42,323 bases of DNA from a virus, in IMG/VR virus record IMGVR_UViG_3300029448_000103, positions 1 to 42,323 of that record; one strand, written 5' to 3'. The notes beneath the pieces are model-generated. The model was not told the DNA's origin and did no database searches. It saw only the letters and a program-made list of their open reading frames with translations. The first letter of the stretch is position 1. Each line of letters begins with the position of its first letter. Of this stretch, positions 6,105 through 13,929 are shown piece after piece. A program made the translations under genes and the position numbers.

Positions 6105-6349
6105 ACTCGCACTCCTGAGACTTCATCCTCGAGTCGATAACGTATCACAAAGTGACGCTCAGGCTCTTGTTTTTTGCCAAACGTTCGAGTAGCTTGTGAT
6201 AGACGGTTTTTCATCCGCGTTGCATTATCGCCTTCTAAAAGAGGGAAGAATATCGAGTCACCGACATTCATTTCCTTAAAAGGATAAATTGTTGTGCCTG
6301 ATCGTGTATCAGGCGGTAGGGGGATCCCCTTTTCGATTTTATACTCCAT
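6089..6349 (-). CDS. Conserved small marine-phage protein, 86 residues
   Basis: MEYKIEKGIPLPPDTRSG followed by a YPFKEMNVGDSIFFP segment is a pattern I recall from small proteins in many marine phages. They have a beta-rich N-terminal part and a basic helix (KNRLSQATRTFGKK) and no assigned function. The start (ATG 6349) has a strong GAGGAGGTG site that also encodes the C-terminus of the upstream gene. The conserved VGDS-aromatic element and basic helix could bind nucleic acid, but this is inference. Confidence 0.72.
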   Translation of the reverse strand: MEYKIEKGIPLPPDTRSGTTIYPFKEMNVGDSIFFPLLEGDNATRMKNRLSQATRTFGKKQEPERHFVIRYRLEDEVSGVRVWRKD

Positions 6350-6594
6350 TAGTGCACCTCCTCTGGTTCTTCATCATGGAATTTGATTATGCCTTGTTCT
6401 TCTAAATAATGTCGCCAAAAGTTTAAGATCAAAATGTTATCGTCGACACCCGTTATTTCTTGACAGCCTTGAGCAATCATAGAGGCGGAAACCTCTTGAG
6501 CCAGATCGTATTCTTCTGACTCAAATAAGGCAACCCATACTTTTGCTAAAGTTTCATCATCGATGAAATACTGCTTAGGATTTTCTTCAGCCAT
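6349..6594 (-). CDS. Small acidic protein, 81 residues
   Basis: Starts MAEENPKQYF at ATG 6594, overlapping the upstream TAA (TAATG), so translation is probably coupled to the DUF932 gene. Acidic and helical, it ends DEEPEEVH, where the last codons form the next gene's GAGGAGGTG ribosome binding site, as in the EEVSD genes near position 1000-1450. Function unknown. Confidence 0.68.
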   Translation of the reverse strand: MAEENPKQYFIDDETLAKVWVALFESEEYDLAQEVSASMIAQGCQEITGVDDNILILNFWRHYLEEQGIIKFHDEEPEEVH

Positions 6595-7625
6595 TATGCC
6601 GCCTTTGCATACCTGACAGCTAAGTCAAGTGCTCTGCTCTTGCGGTTTGCTGCTGCACCGAACCACGCACTGTGTAGGGTATTTCCAGGAATCTCAGACT
6701 CATGTAAATGATCCTCTACATAGGTGATCGCGTTAAGTGCACCCCACCAAGTACCTCTGGAAGACTTCAAACTTGCTCCAGGAGCATGTTTTAAAGCCTC
6801 AACTGCTAAGTTGGGGTACTTGTTAAAGTTCTCAACCAATGGCGGTAGCTCACCGATGAGTTTACCTTGAGCTTTTAACTCTTGGTCTCTACGGTAGTCT
6901 GCTATCATAGTAGGCTGATAAACTTCTCCGACGTATTCTAAAAAGTCAGAATGTTTAGCCTTTTTCTTGGTTAAGAAAGTTGCGGCTTCTTTAAACTCTG
7001 CCATACGCTCTCCAGATAGCCCTAGAGCCTCTTCTGCGGCGCGTATCGCTTCATCTCCGAACGCTTTAACGTGTGGTATACGGAAGGAAGCCCCTGCGGA
7101 TCCTAGAGCAAATGTAAGAGTATTATTACAAACAACACGAATCGGTGTAAGTTTAATAATCATCGATCTGCCTACGATGTGGGGTTGGTTAATTAAGAGA
7201 TAACCTTTGATCTGGTCTTCGCCAACAAGCTCGAAGTCTTCCGAGATTTTAGCTAAACCCCAGATCTCACCACCATTCTTCAAGCTACCTGCGGTTTCCA
7301 TAGTCATATGTCCCGCTTCAGTAAAACGCTTAAAGAATTTAAATACATCCTCATTTTGAATAGGGATATAATCCTTACCGCAATGACTTAGTATTTGGTT
7401 ATCACTATCACGAACAATGTGAAAAGTTTTATCCGCTTGGATAAGACCTACATCTTCGCTCCATTCGGGGGCATCGATCGTGTAACTGGGACGTTTACTA
7501 ACGGTCCAGTCAAGACTTGCTGCCTCCTGCATTTCCAATGGTGTAAGGGTTGCTGGAACTTCGACACCTAATCCGTGCCAAGGTTCATCGTTAGCCCATG
7601 CCATTGTTTCTACTTGATGTGCCAT
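6594..7625 (-). CDS. DUF932 phage/plasmid-like protein
   Basis: The preferred start is ATG 7625 (MAHQVETMAW) after AGAAAGGAGAA, giving 343 residues. The sequence MAWANDEPWHGLG, the later YIPIQNEDVFKFF and LTPIRVVCNNTL, and the C-terminal AWFGAAANRKSRALDLA match the DUF932 (phage/plasmid-like, TIGR03299) family as I know it. Members are common on phages and plasmids and their biochemical role is unsettled. As the first gene after P6 with a strong ribosome binding site it is probably well expressed. Confidence 0.9.
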   Translation of the reverse strand: MAHQVETMAWANDEPWHGLGVEVPATLTPLEMQEAASLDWTVSKRPSYTIDAPEWSEDVGLIQADKTFHIVRDSDNQILSHCGKDYIPIQNEDVFKFFKRFTEAGHMTMETAGSLKNGGEIWGLAKISEDFELVGEDQIKGYLLINQPHIVGRSMIIKLTPIRVVCNNTLTFALGSAGASFRIPHVKAFGDEAIRAAEEALGLSGERMAEFKEAATFLTKKKAKHSDFLEYVGEVYQPTMIADYRRDQELKAQGKLIGELPPLVENFNKYPNLAVEALKHAPGASLKSSRGTWWGALNAITYVEDHLHESEIPGNTLHSAWFGAAANRKSRALDLAVRYAKAA

Positions 7626-7690
7626 AATATTCTCCTTTCTAAAGTTATTTTGCACTGTTTAATGATCGTAGGTTTTTAAGCTACCCGTTT

Positions 7691-7719
7691 ATAGTAACCG
7701 CCAAAGCTACGAAAGTAAA
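7691..7719 (-). promoter_or_regulatory. Phage promoter P6
   Basis: TACTGCTTTACTTTCG with TTTACT at 7714-7719, a 17-bp spacer and TACTAT at 7691-7696. The -35 region lies inside the last codons of the nuclease gene, where the element itself encodes Ala-Leu-Leu-Ser. Confidence 0.68.
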
Positions 7720-8096
7720 GCAGTAGTTAGAGCTTCCCAGTCGTAGGGAATATTAAGAGTAAGCAGAGCATTAGACTTATATCCACCCTCTACCAACTGT
7801 TTTGCTCCTTCTAAACCGTCAACGTGAAACAACTTAATCTCGCCGTGTTTCCTTGCTAAAACAAATACTTGTCCGCCATGCATTGCTCGTTTAGCGATCC
7901 AGGAAACTTGCATTGGTCGTAGAGTAAGTTTGTTGCCTCCGTGGATCTCTTTTAGTTCTACCCAAAATTCTTTGCCTTTAGCACATCCGTTTACGTCAGG
8001 AACACCCGAACCCGTAAGTCCTGTCTCGATCCTTTGTAAATGTATATGAGGTAGGTTTTTCCTCATGAGTAGCCATAAGTTCTTTTCTTTAGCCAT
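7707..8096 (-). CDS. PD-(D/E)XK nuclease, VRR-NUC-like
   Basis: The 129-residue protein has the pattern ETG (24-26), SGVPDV (30-35), FWVELKE (44-50) and LRPMQ (59-63), the layout of small phage nucleases of the PD-(D/E)XK superfamily. Likely metal-binding residues are D34, E47 and K49, and Q63 is part of the family pattern. Relatives act on branched or structured DNA, such as Holliday junctions, in replication and packaging; the substrate here is unproven. The start (ATG 8096) overlaps the end of the preceding gene by 8 bases. Confidence 0.8.
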   Translation of the reverse strand: MAKEKNLWLLMRKNLPHIHLQRIETGLTGSGVPDVNGCAKGKEFWVELKEIHGGNKLTLRPMQVSWIAKRAMHGGQVFVLARKHGEIKLFHVDGLEGAKQLVEGGYKSNALLTLNIPYDWEALTTALLS

Positions 8097-8262
8097 CTAT
8101 GCTTGTGTATTTTTCATAAAGCCATTTAGGATATTTTTTATAATATTCAAAAACATCTTCAAACTCTTTTTGTCCATGTTCCCGTCTTTCTCTGCAATTA
8201 CTGTCATACATTTTTTTAACAAAATTATAAAAAATGGGGTTGTCCTGTAATTCCTTATCCAC
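8089..8262 (-). CDS. Small Tyr/Lys-rich protein, 57 residues (GTG start)
   Basis: Read directly from the bases. GTG 8262 overlaps the last codons of the zinc-finger gene, the frame is open for 57 residues (MDKELQDNPI to KYTSIDG), and the TAA at 8089-8091 overlaps the nuclease start by 8 bases. Both junctions are typical of coupled genes here, which supports it. The composition resembles the 58-residue protein at 3066-3242, with a final charged Tyr/Lys helix (FEYYKKYPKWLYEKY). An ATG at codon 18 is a possible alternative start. Function unknown. Confidence 0.6.
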   Translation of the reverse strand: MDKELQDNPIFYNFVKKMYDSNCRERREHGQKEFEDVFEYYKKYPKWLYEKYTSIDG

Positions 8263-8878
8263 TTACAAACTTTCTTTTCTTAAAATTATATTTCAAGCCT
8301 TTTTCCCAACCGAGTGATTTTCTAGCTCTTTGTATTCTGTTCCGCCTAACTTGCTTGGGTGATTTTCTAACTTTAACTCTGTATTTACTAAGTTCTTCGA
8401 TTATTACTTTATCAATTTCTTCCATATTTTCTTCTGTATAAGGTCCATCAGGTATTGAAGCAACAAGGTATCGAACATTGTCAGGGATATTGCCTACAAA
8501 ACTTCCGTCCATCCATGTAGGATCGCCTAAACCGTACCGTACTTCTTGCTTATGTTTTGCTTTCTTCTGTTTTTTCTTACCTTTGGTTCCATAAAGGCTT
8601 AAAGGATTGGAATGCCTCTGATTTTTGTTCTTTTCGTTACATTTTTTAGAACAATAAAACCCTGTTCCTATAAACTCAACACCACACTGAAGACAATTTC
8701 GGTCTTCAGGCTGATTGGGAAATTGATGATTTTCCCTATTAGCGGTTGTTCTGCACTCGGCACCACAGTATTTTGTTTGTCTGCCCCTTATTTGGTTCTT
8801 TTTACATACAGGGCAAATGCCCTTGCTTTCTACGTCTTCGAGTTGCTCATCTGTTAAATAATTGCTAAAATAATACAT
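8255..8878 (-). CDS. Double zinc-finger protein
   Basis: The 207-residue product has two Cys clusters: C22/C25/C38/C42 (CPVC...YCGAEC) and C62/C65/C76/C80 (CLQC...YCSKKC). Both look like treble-clef or zinc-ribbon fingers. A Lys-rich stretch (100-111) and a basic C-terminal end (RVKVRKSPKQVRRNRIQRA) point to binding of DNA or RNA. It is the first gene after P7. The start (ATG 8878) lies only six bases below the -10 box, so the message may be leaderless; no separate ribosome binding site is seen. Some HNH nucleases have such fingers, but I do not see the HNH core. Confidence 0.72.
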   Translation of the reverse strand: MYYFSNYLTDEQLEDVESKGICPVCKKNQIRGRQTKYCGAECRTTANRENHQFPNQPEDRNCLQCGVEFIGTGFYCSKKCNEKNKNQRHSNPLSLYGTKGKKKQKKAKHKQEVRYGLGDPTWMDGSFVGNIPDNVRYLVASIPDGPYTEENMEEIDKVIIEELSKYRVKVRKSPKQVRRNRIQRARKSLGWEKGLKYNFKKRKFVSG

Positions 8879-8884
8879 ACCCTT

Positions 8885-8913
8885 ATACTATATACCAAAA
8901 ACGGCAAAGTAAA
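8885..8913 (-). promoter_or_regulatory. Phage promoter P7 (possible leaderless start)
   Basis: TACTGCTTTACTTTGCC with TTTACT at 8908-8913, a 17-bp spacer and TAGTAT at 8885-8890, then AAGGGT and the ATG at 8878. With the usual 6-7 bp from -10 box to start point, transcription would begin at or next to the first base of the coding sequence. Confidence 0.65.
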
Positions 8914-8924
8914 GCAGTATACGA

Positions 8925-9266
8925 TTAGCTTAAATCCCAACCCGTGTGCGGTGCAGTTTTCTTATTATCTACAGCAACTTTAATTTCTTTACTCGCAAGC
9001 CATTCATTGAACGCTCGCTTAGTTTGTTCTGGATTTTGATAGGTAGAGTAGAGCTCCGTCCATTTGTTCCGAGCTAGATTAACTCCTCGATAGTAATCTC
9101 CCTCGGCAAGTTTACATCGAGTAACGATCTGCCACATTCTTTGTTTTGTAACTCCGTACTCGTTTCCAAGTTGCTCGAGCGTGATGTCTTCTTCAACCCA
9201 CCGATCGAAAATCTCACGGTATCGGATAGAGTTCTCTCTTGCTTTTGTTGCTGAAATTCCTTTCAT
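8925..9266 (-). CDS. HTH protein resembling sigma-70 region 4
   Basis: Residues 29-48 (TLEQLGNEYGVTKQRMWQI) match the helix-turn-helix of sigma-70 region 4, with the typical Leu, Gly and Val-Thr-x-x-Arg positions and the following Gln-Ile. No other sigma regions fit in 113 residues, so it is either a small DNA-binding regulator or a stand-alone region-4-like factor. The start is ATG 9266 with GAGGA 11 bases upstream. It follows PolA by two bases and ends before P7, so it is made from the PolA transcript. It could take part in recognising the phage promoter family; this is speculative. Confidence 0.7.
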   Translation of the reverse strand: MKGISATKARENSIRYREIFDRWVEEDITLEQLGNEYGVTKQRMWQIVTRCKLAEGDYYRGVNLARNKWTELYSTYQNPEQTKRAFNEWLASKEIKVAVDNKKTAPHTGWDLS

Positions 9267-9268
9267 AA

Positions 9269-11128
9269 TTATATTTCCTCTATTTCACCCCACGACTTAC
9301 CTAACTCTTTATCAACCAGTAGAGGAACTGCAAGTTCTACACAGTGCTCCATAATTTGCACTATCTTATCTGCTTGTTCTGTATTTTCTACTGAGATATC
9401 CACTTCATCGTGCACTTGTAGATGAGGAACAATTCCTTCCTCCCACAGTCCGAGCATCGCGAGCTTAGTCATGTCTGCCGCCGAGCCTTGTATTAAACGA
9501 TTCATTGCTTTATAGGTAAATGACCTTTTTAGGTCTTCACCATATTTTTGTTTTGCTTCCTCGAGTGGAAGCGGTGTAGTTTTTTCATAACGGCTTTCCC
9601 ATCGGTCGAACCGACAACGTCTGCCTGCAAAAGTTCTTATATATCCTCGATCCATCGCTACCCTTGCACATTGATCTTGTAGAGCACGAATAAACGGAAC
9701 CTTTTCGTGGTATTGTTTAAAGAGCTTTTCCGCTTCCGTATCGTCTAACCCTAGCTCCTTAATTAACTTTTCCTTACCCATCCCATAACTAAGCCCTAAG
9801 TTAATCATTTTAGCCTGTTTACGGGGTATCTTAGCCATGTCTGCTACGATCTGGTGAAAGTCTGCATTCTTTTCAGTATATTCCTTAACCGCTGACTTAG
9901 CCCCCGATAGATTCATACGGTTAGCGTAATGCACCGTAAGTCTAGGTTCTTGTTGGGAATAATCAAACACCCCCCACTGACAACCGTCTTCTGGAATAAA
10001 CAATGAACGAATTAAATTACCGATCTCTGGATCACGTGCAGGAACCTGTTGTAGATTAGGATTGCTATAACTAAATCGACCACTAACTGTCCCACCCCGA
10101 TCGTTACGCATAGGATGTGCCTCTGCATGTATGCGACCATTAAACGCATGCTCCATAATCATCTTATCAATAAACGTAGTTCTCGCTTTATTAAGTTTGC
10201 GAGCTCTGACGATCAGTTGAGGCAACTCGTGTTCGTGAGACTCGAGCCATTGTTTTTGGAAACTAGCCATGCCTTTTTCTGTTTGAGGGTACCATAGATC
10301 GTTGTTATCGAAAATAGACTGTAGAGAAGCGTTAGCCCAAAGGTTTACATCGGAACCATACTTGCGTTTAATTTCTACCTGAATCTTTTGTTCCTCTTTA
10401 GAAAGTTTTTCACTTACTTCCTCTGCTTTATTCTCATCAACTCGAACTCCTCTCCACCGCATTTCTAAAAGCAACGGGATAAGTCTCGACTCCATCTCTA
10501 AAATATTATTTAGGTCTTGATTGTCAATTTCTGTTTTGAGTTTACCCCAGAGTTTTAAAGTAAGTGCTGCGTCTTGTTCACCGTAAGGTCCAACGTATTT
10601 TGCAGGTAACTTATACATTTCTGACTTAGGGTTGATTCCGTAAGCGAGTGCTGCGTCTTGTAATAAAGATTCGTCTTTTGTTTCATTACAATAAGAAGCA
10701 CCTAGATTATCTAACGAATAAGAGAACCTGTTTTCATCGAGTAGAGGAGCAGCAATAATGGTATCTAATATTGTTCCTTTAATCTCGATCCCTTCTCGCC
10801 GTAACCAACCAACATCGTAAAGTGCGTTATGAAAAATAACCTTTCTGTTTTCAGAAGAGAGCAAATTTTTCAGCCACCGTAAAACAATGTCTTCGTCTAA
10901 ATTGCCACCGCCTTCGTGTCGAATAGGAAAATAACCACACCAGTCTTTAGTTGCTACACCTATACCAACCACATGACCCCGACCCGTAGCCCATCCTGGA
11001 CCACAAGTCGTGAGGTAAGGGTCATAGGTTTCTAGGTCGACTGCAACTGTCTCATCCTCCCCAAACTGAGGAAAAACAGGAGGCACCGACCAAGAACTCT
11101 CGGGACTTAGCATGGAGTGTTGTAACAC
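9269..11128 (-). CDS. polA: Family A DNA polymerase with 3'-5' exonuclease
   Basis: Replicates the phage genome. The N-terminal exonuclease is complete: DLE (31-33), FHNALYD with D105, and the YxxxD site with D186. There is no 5'-3' exonuclease domain. The polymerase core shows the SGRFSYSNPNLQQVP element (349-363), motif A DYSQQEPR (389-396), motif B RKQAKMINLGLSYG (436-449) and motif C HDEVD (573-577). The residue equivalent to Phe762 of E. coli Pol I is Leu444, a variant reported for environmental phages and linked by some to a slower or temperate lifestyle. The start is probably the GTG at 11128, overlapping the upstream stop; an ATG at 11113 is an alternative. Its neighbours are nucleotide-metabolism genes. 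Confidence 0.96.
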   Translation of the reverse strand: MLQHSMLSPESSWSVPPVFPQFGEDETVAVDLETYDPYLTTCGPGWATGRGHVVGIGVATKDWCGYFPIRHEGGGNLDEDIVLRWLKNLLSSENRKVIFHNALYDVGWLRREGIEIKGTILDTIIAAPLLDENRFSYSLDNLGASYCNETKDESLLQDAALAYGINPKSEMYKLPAKYVGPYGEQDAALTLKLWGKLKTEIDNQDLNNILEMESRLIPLLLEMRWRGVRVDENKAEEVSEKLSKEEQKIQVEIKRKYGSDVNLWANASLQSIFDNNDLWYPQTEKGMASFQKQWLESHEHELPQLIVRARKLNKARTTFIDKMIMEHAFNGRIHAEAHPMRNDRGGTVSGRFSYSNPNLQQVPARDPEIGNLIRSLFIPEDGCQWGVFDYSQQEPRLTVHYANRMNLSGAKSAVKEYTEKNADFHQIVADMAKIPRKQAKMINLGLSYGMGKEKLIKELGLDDTEAEKLFKQYHEKVPFIRALQDQCARVAMDRGYIRTFAGRRCRFDRWESRYEKTTPLPLEEAKQKYGEDLKRSFTYKAMNRLIQGSAADMTKLAMLGLWEEGIVPHLQVHDEVDISVENTEQADKIVQIMEHCVELAVPLLVDKELGKSWGEIEEI

Positions 11129-11451
11129 TACTTCTTCTTCTTTTTCTTAGACTTCTTAGCTTTTTTCTTAGGAGCCTTGCCACTAACCCATGCTTCATTG
11201 ACGTTAGGAGTAGACTTGTCGTCTCCTTTATATCGTCCTTTAACTGTTCTGGCTCTTTTAGGCTTATCCATAGGCAGTGCAACTTCTCCTGCAGGTTCTT
11301 CTTGAGGCTCAAATTTTCTCAATTTGACCTCTGCTTTTTTAGCTTGTTCCTTTTTAAGAACTGCTCTTTTTTCAGCTAATCGGGCTTCTTTCCTCTCAGG
11401 GTAAAATGCTTCCGATATTGCTTGTACTAATTGTGACCAATAACTTTTCAT
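11128..11451 (-). CDS. Lys-rich basic protein upstream of PolA
   Basis: A 107-residue protein (MKSYWSQLVQ, ATG 11451) with an Ala/Lys/Glu helix (about 20-50) and a very basic tail (KKKAKKSKKKKKK). GAGGAAGAATC lies before the start, which overlaps the upstream gene by four bases. It may bind DNA or RNA through its tail. I know no family. Its fixed place next to PolA suggests a replication-linked role, as inference. Confidence 0.65.
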   Translation of the reverse strand: MKSYWSQLVQAISEAFYPERKEARLAEKRAVLKKEQAKKAEVKLRKFEPQEEPAGEVALPMDKPKRARTVKGRYKGDDKSTPNVNEAWVSGKAPKKKAKKSKKKKKK

Positions 11452-11750
11452 GATTCTTCCTCATCTTTTAATTTAGTTAATATTTCTTGCTCGACTAAAA
11501 GCAAATACCTTCGCAAGTCGCGAATATCATCCAACAGACCATCTTCTCCCGAGTGTTCTATACCCGCTTTAAAGATGTCCCAGTTCTCGCCTCTGCTTTG
11601 GTTTTCGATCCTGTCGAACTTCCTAGCTAACATCATAAAGGCACCAACACCTCCACGACGTTTCCAAGAATCTCCATAAGACTCCTCTGCGATTTTAAGC
11701 GCTTGTAAATCGCTCTGAGCAATCTCTCTCATATCTTCCCACTTACTCAT
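11448..11750 (-). CDS. Possible nucleotide-modification-associated (DUF1599-like) protein
   Basis: Start at ATG 11750 (MSKWEDMREI) behind AAGGAGAACAAG, giving 100 residues. The core ESYGDSWKRRGGVG and ARKFDRIENQ, then WDIF and DDIRDLRRYLLLVE, match a phage protein type I recall with a YGxSW element, similar to DUF1599 / nucleotide modification associated domain 1. It is all-alpha with Asp/Glu-rich helices, like phage nucleotide-handling proteins. Position supports this: it overlaps the thymidylate synthase homologue by eight bases and is followed by PolA. The family assignment is tentative. Confidence 0.5.
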   Translation of the reverse strand: MSKWEDMREIAQSDLQALKIAEESYGDSWKRRGGVGAFMMLARKFDRIENQSRGENWDIFKAGIEHSGEDGLLDDIRDLRRYLLLVEQEILTKLKDEEES

Positions 11751-12771
11751 CTTGTTCTCCTTCGTATGTGTGGTCTCTTTTATTAACCCAACTGAAACAG
11801 GCTGTCTTCCAGTCGACGGGTTTAATATCTTGAATTGTTTTATAAACTGAATAATCTTTTTCTTTATGTTGTGCATAAGCTATTGCCATTGGTACAGCGA
11901 TATCTTTAAACGCGGGGTTTTCCCAACCATTCATGTCCATATCGCTAGGGTGAATACTAAAGAAACGGTCTAGTTCCCAGTGAAAGGAAGTCGTTTCGGT
12001 TATAAGTTTCGTAGGTTTGTAGTCGTCTGCGAACCCTTCATAAGGGTTTCTATAAGAGTGGTAGTTGTACGGATCGATTTTTAAATCTTTAACCCTCTGC
12101 CAAATATCTGTTTCTGTATAAACATGAAAACTATCACTAACTTGACGATAGGCTCCTATTTCGACTCCAATCATCGTTGCCATATATTCTTGTAAAATTG
12201 ACATATGAACTACGTTTGCTCCGTATGCTCCCCATAACATATCATTAGAACGGCAACACACCGTCATGTTTAGTTTGCCTTTCCTAACCTTAAAATAAAT
12301 ATTGGTATTGCACGGCACGTCTTTACCTTGTTTTGCAAGATCACCGATAGGATCCCACATCTGTAAAACAGCCCTGCGGTCATCTGGATTTTTCTTCAGT
12401 AAATCTATAACAACGGCTAATTGATCTTTATTAAAATATTTAGACCATCTCCAACCGTATGCTCCCCATAACGTTTCTCCATCGTCTGAAAAATCAGACA
12501 TAGATTTTACATAATACGTTAGTGGTTTAAGTTCATTACTTCCTGAAAGCATCCATAAACTTTCTATAAAATGAAAAAACGGATTAGCGTCTCGCTCCTC
12601 GATTAGACAAACACGTTCCCACGGACGAACATAAAAGGTTGTTACAGGTTCATTCGCCTCGTACGTTGTACCGTTACGGCTTTCTTGTACGTCATAATGT
12701 GACGTTTGATTAAATAAATCAATGCCGTGTAGTAACGCGTCGTTTACGTTTCTAGCCTGTATAACTTTCAT
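11743..12771 (-). CDS. Thymidylate synthase homologue (dUMP methylase or hydroxymethylase)
   Basis: The 342-residue protein has the fold markers of the ThyA superfamily: WDPIGDL before the catalytic Cys (DVPCNTNIYF, C154), RSNDMLWGAYGANVVH (174-189) with N186 at the position that reads the pyrimidine 4-position, and DSFHVYTE (213-220). Asn at the 186 site favours dUMP over dCMP. The enzyme therefore makes dTMP or 5-hydroxymethyl-dUMP; sequence alone does not settle which. The RSND-WGAYGAN form is typical of phage members. The start has GAGAGGAGCT, with an ATGA overlap upstream. dUTPase supplies its substrate. The DNA-modification-type gene at 13024-13929 favours the hydroxymethylase option. 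Confidence 0.88.
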   Translation of the reverse strand: MKVIQARNVNDALLHGIDLFNQTSHYDVQESRNGTTYEANEPVTTFYVRPWERVCLIEERDANPFFHFIESLWMLSGSNELKPLTYYVKSMSDFSDDGETLWGAYGWRWSKYFNKDQLAVVIDLLKKNPDDRRAVLQMWDPIGDLAKQGKDVPCNTNIYFKVRKGKLNMTVCCRSNDMLWGAYGANVVHMSILQEYMATMIGVEIGAYRQVSDSFHVYTETDIWQRVKDLKIDPYNYHSYRNPYEGFADDYKPTKLITETTSFHWELDRFFSIHPSDMDMNGWENPAFKDIAVPMAIAYAQHKEKDYSVYKTIQDIKPVDWKTACFSWVNKRDHTYEGEQDE

Positions 12772-13010
12772 AGCTCCTCTCGATATGCTTTTGTAAGTTC
12801 GTCTATTATAAAAAGAATATCCTCTTTATGCAGTTGGGGTAGTTTTCTTTTGATAAAAGCCACTGCCATCTTTTCTGATGCAGAAACTTTAAGAAAAAAT
12901 GCAACCTCTATAAATTGCGTGTAATACATGTCAACCATGTCTCCGTGATCTTCTAAAAGACCGACTTCTTTTTGTAATTGTTCTATTGCGTAATCGCTCA
13001 TTTTACCCAT
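12768..13010 (-). CDS. Small helical protein, 80 residues
   Basis: MGKMSDYAIEQLQKEVG starts at ATG 13010 with GAAAGGAGAAAG. The protein is amphipathic helix throughout, with an inner hydrophobic part (TQFIEVAFFLKVSASEKMAVAF) too short and charged to be a membrane span. It overlaps the thymidylate synthase homologue by four bases (ATGA) and sits between it and the hypermodification-type gene. Unknown function; perhaps an accessory subunit. Confidence 0.66.
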   Translation of the reverse strand: MGKMSDYAIEQLQKEVGLLEDHGDMVDMYYTQFIEVAFFLKVSASEKMAVAFIKRKLPQLHKEDILFIIDELTKAYREEL

Positions 13011-13023
13011 GTTCTTTCTCCTT

Positions 13024-13929
13024 TCATAAATCTTCTATTAGTGGAAGATCATTGTGTTTATAAACAGACCTTGTTCGCCCTTCTTTCTTAAATATCCTAG
13101 AATACTTATCGAACTCACAAAGTCCTCCCTCTATTTCTCTCATTTCATACTCATGTGGTCCTCTTATAGATGCCCTGCCATATTCAATCCTAGTTATAAC
13201 AGCTTCATATAGATCACACATTTCTTTATTCCAATCGTGGCTTCTTCTTGCGAAATCTAAATCTCTACCTGTTAAACGATTGAGTCCTCGCATCGCTCCT
13301 GGTCCAGCATTAGCCCACGACATAATATCCTTGGCTTTATCCAATAAACAAGTGTGTCTTAAATCTGTAACAACTTCGTAAGCCATAAACGGTCCCATAT
13401 AAGGATAGTCTCTTAACATATGCCAAGTTTTTTCTAGCGAGGCTTTTTCTTTCTCAACATCTTCTAATAAAACATCCATTAAATAATTTCGATCTTTCCA
13501 CATATGACTAACGCACTCTGCTACTCCTGTAACTTTGTCCATCCCGTTAGGAGTCTTTACGATGTAAGCCCCAGTAACCCACTTAGGCTGTTTAGTAATT
13601 TCTTCTATGGCTTTTTTCCTATCCCAGTTTAAAAGTAAATCGTGCTCTTTTAACGTTCTGCCCGTTTCTATTAGATTAAACCATCTAAAAATAACCGTAG
13701 CCATTAGAACTTTCGGATCATCGCTCAAAGGTTCTCTAATATGTGTAGCGAACCATCGTGTAGTGCGGTCATCCTCACGAAAGACTTGACAGAATTTAAA
13801 CTCTTGAAGAATAGGATCTTTCGTCCAAGGAGCAGGTATTTTTAGTTCCTCCTTCTTCCAACGAATAACCTCTCGCTCTGTCTGCCAGTAGCAATAGCGA
13901 TCTAATTCTTCTTTTATAAACTCGGTCAT
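13024..13929 (-). CDS. DNA base hypermodification-type protein (5-hmdU kinase helical domain / alpha-GPT pyrophosphorylase family)
   Basis: Start at ATG 13929 (MTEFIKEELD) behind AAGGAAAAA, in an ATGA overlap with the methyltransferase; 301 residues. The N-terminal block, with PAPWTKDPILQEF (33-45) and FREDDRTTRWF (50-60), matches the pattern I know from phage proteins called 5-hmdU DNA kinase helical domain or alpha-glutamyl/putrescinyl thymidine pyrophosphorylase. Later blocks GPFMAYEVVTDL (179-190) and ANAGPGAMRGLNR (206-218) fit the helix-hairpin-helix, glycosylase-like part of those proteins. No P-loop kinase is fused. In known phages such proteins activate or replace groups on 5-hydroxymethyluracil in DNA. 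Its neighbours are the thymidylate synthase homologue and a methyltransferase. Confidence 0.72.
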   Translation of the reverse strand: MTEFIKEELDRYCYWQTEREVIRWKKEELKIPAPWTKDPILQEFKFCQVFREDDRTTRWFATHIREPLSDDPKVLMATVIFRWFNLIETGRTLKEHDLLLNWDRKKAIEEITKQPKWVTGAYIVKTPNGMDKVTGVAECVSHMWKDRNYLMDVLLEDVEKEKASLEKTWHMLRDYPYMGPFMAYEVVTDLRHTCLLDKAKDIMSWANAGPGAMRGLNRLTGRDLDFARRSHDWNKEMCDLYEAVITRIEYGRASIRGPHEYEMREIEGGLCEFDKYSRIFKKEGRTRSVYKHNDLPLIEDL

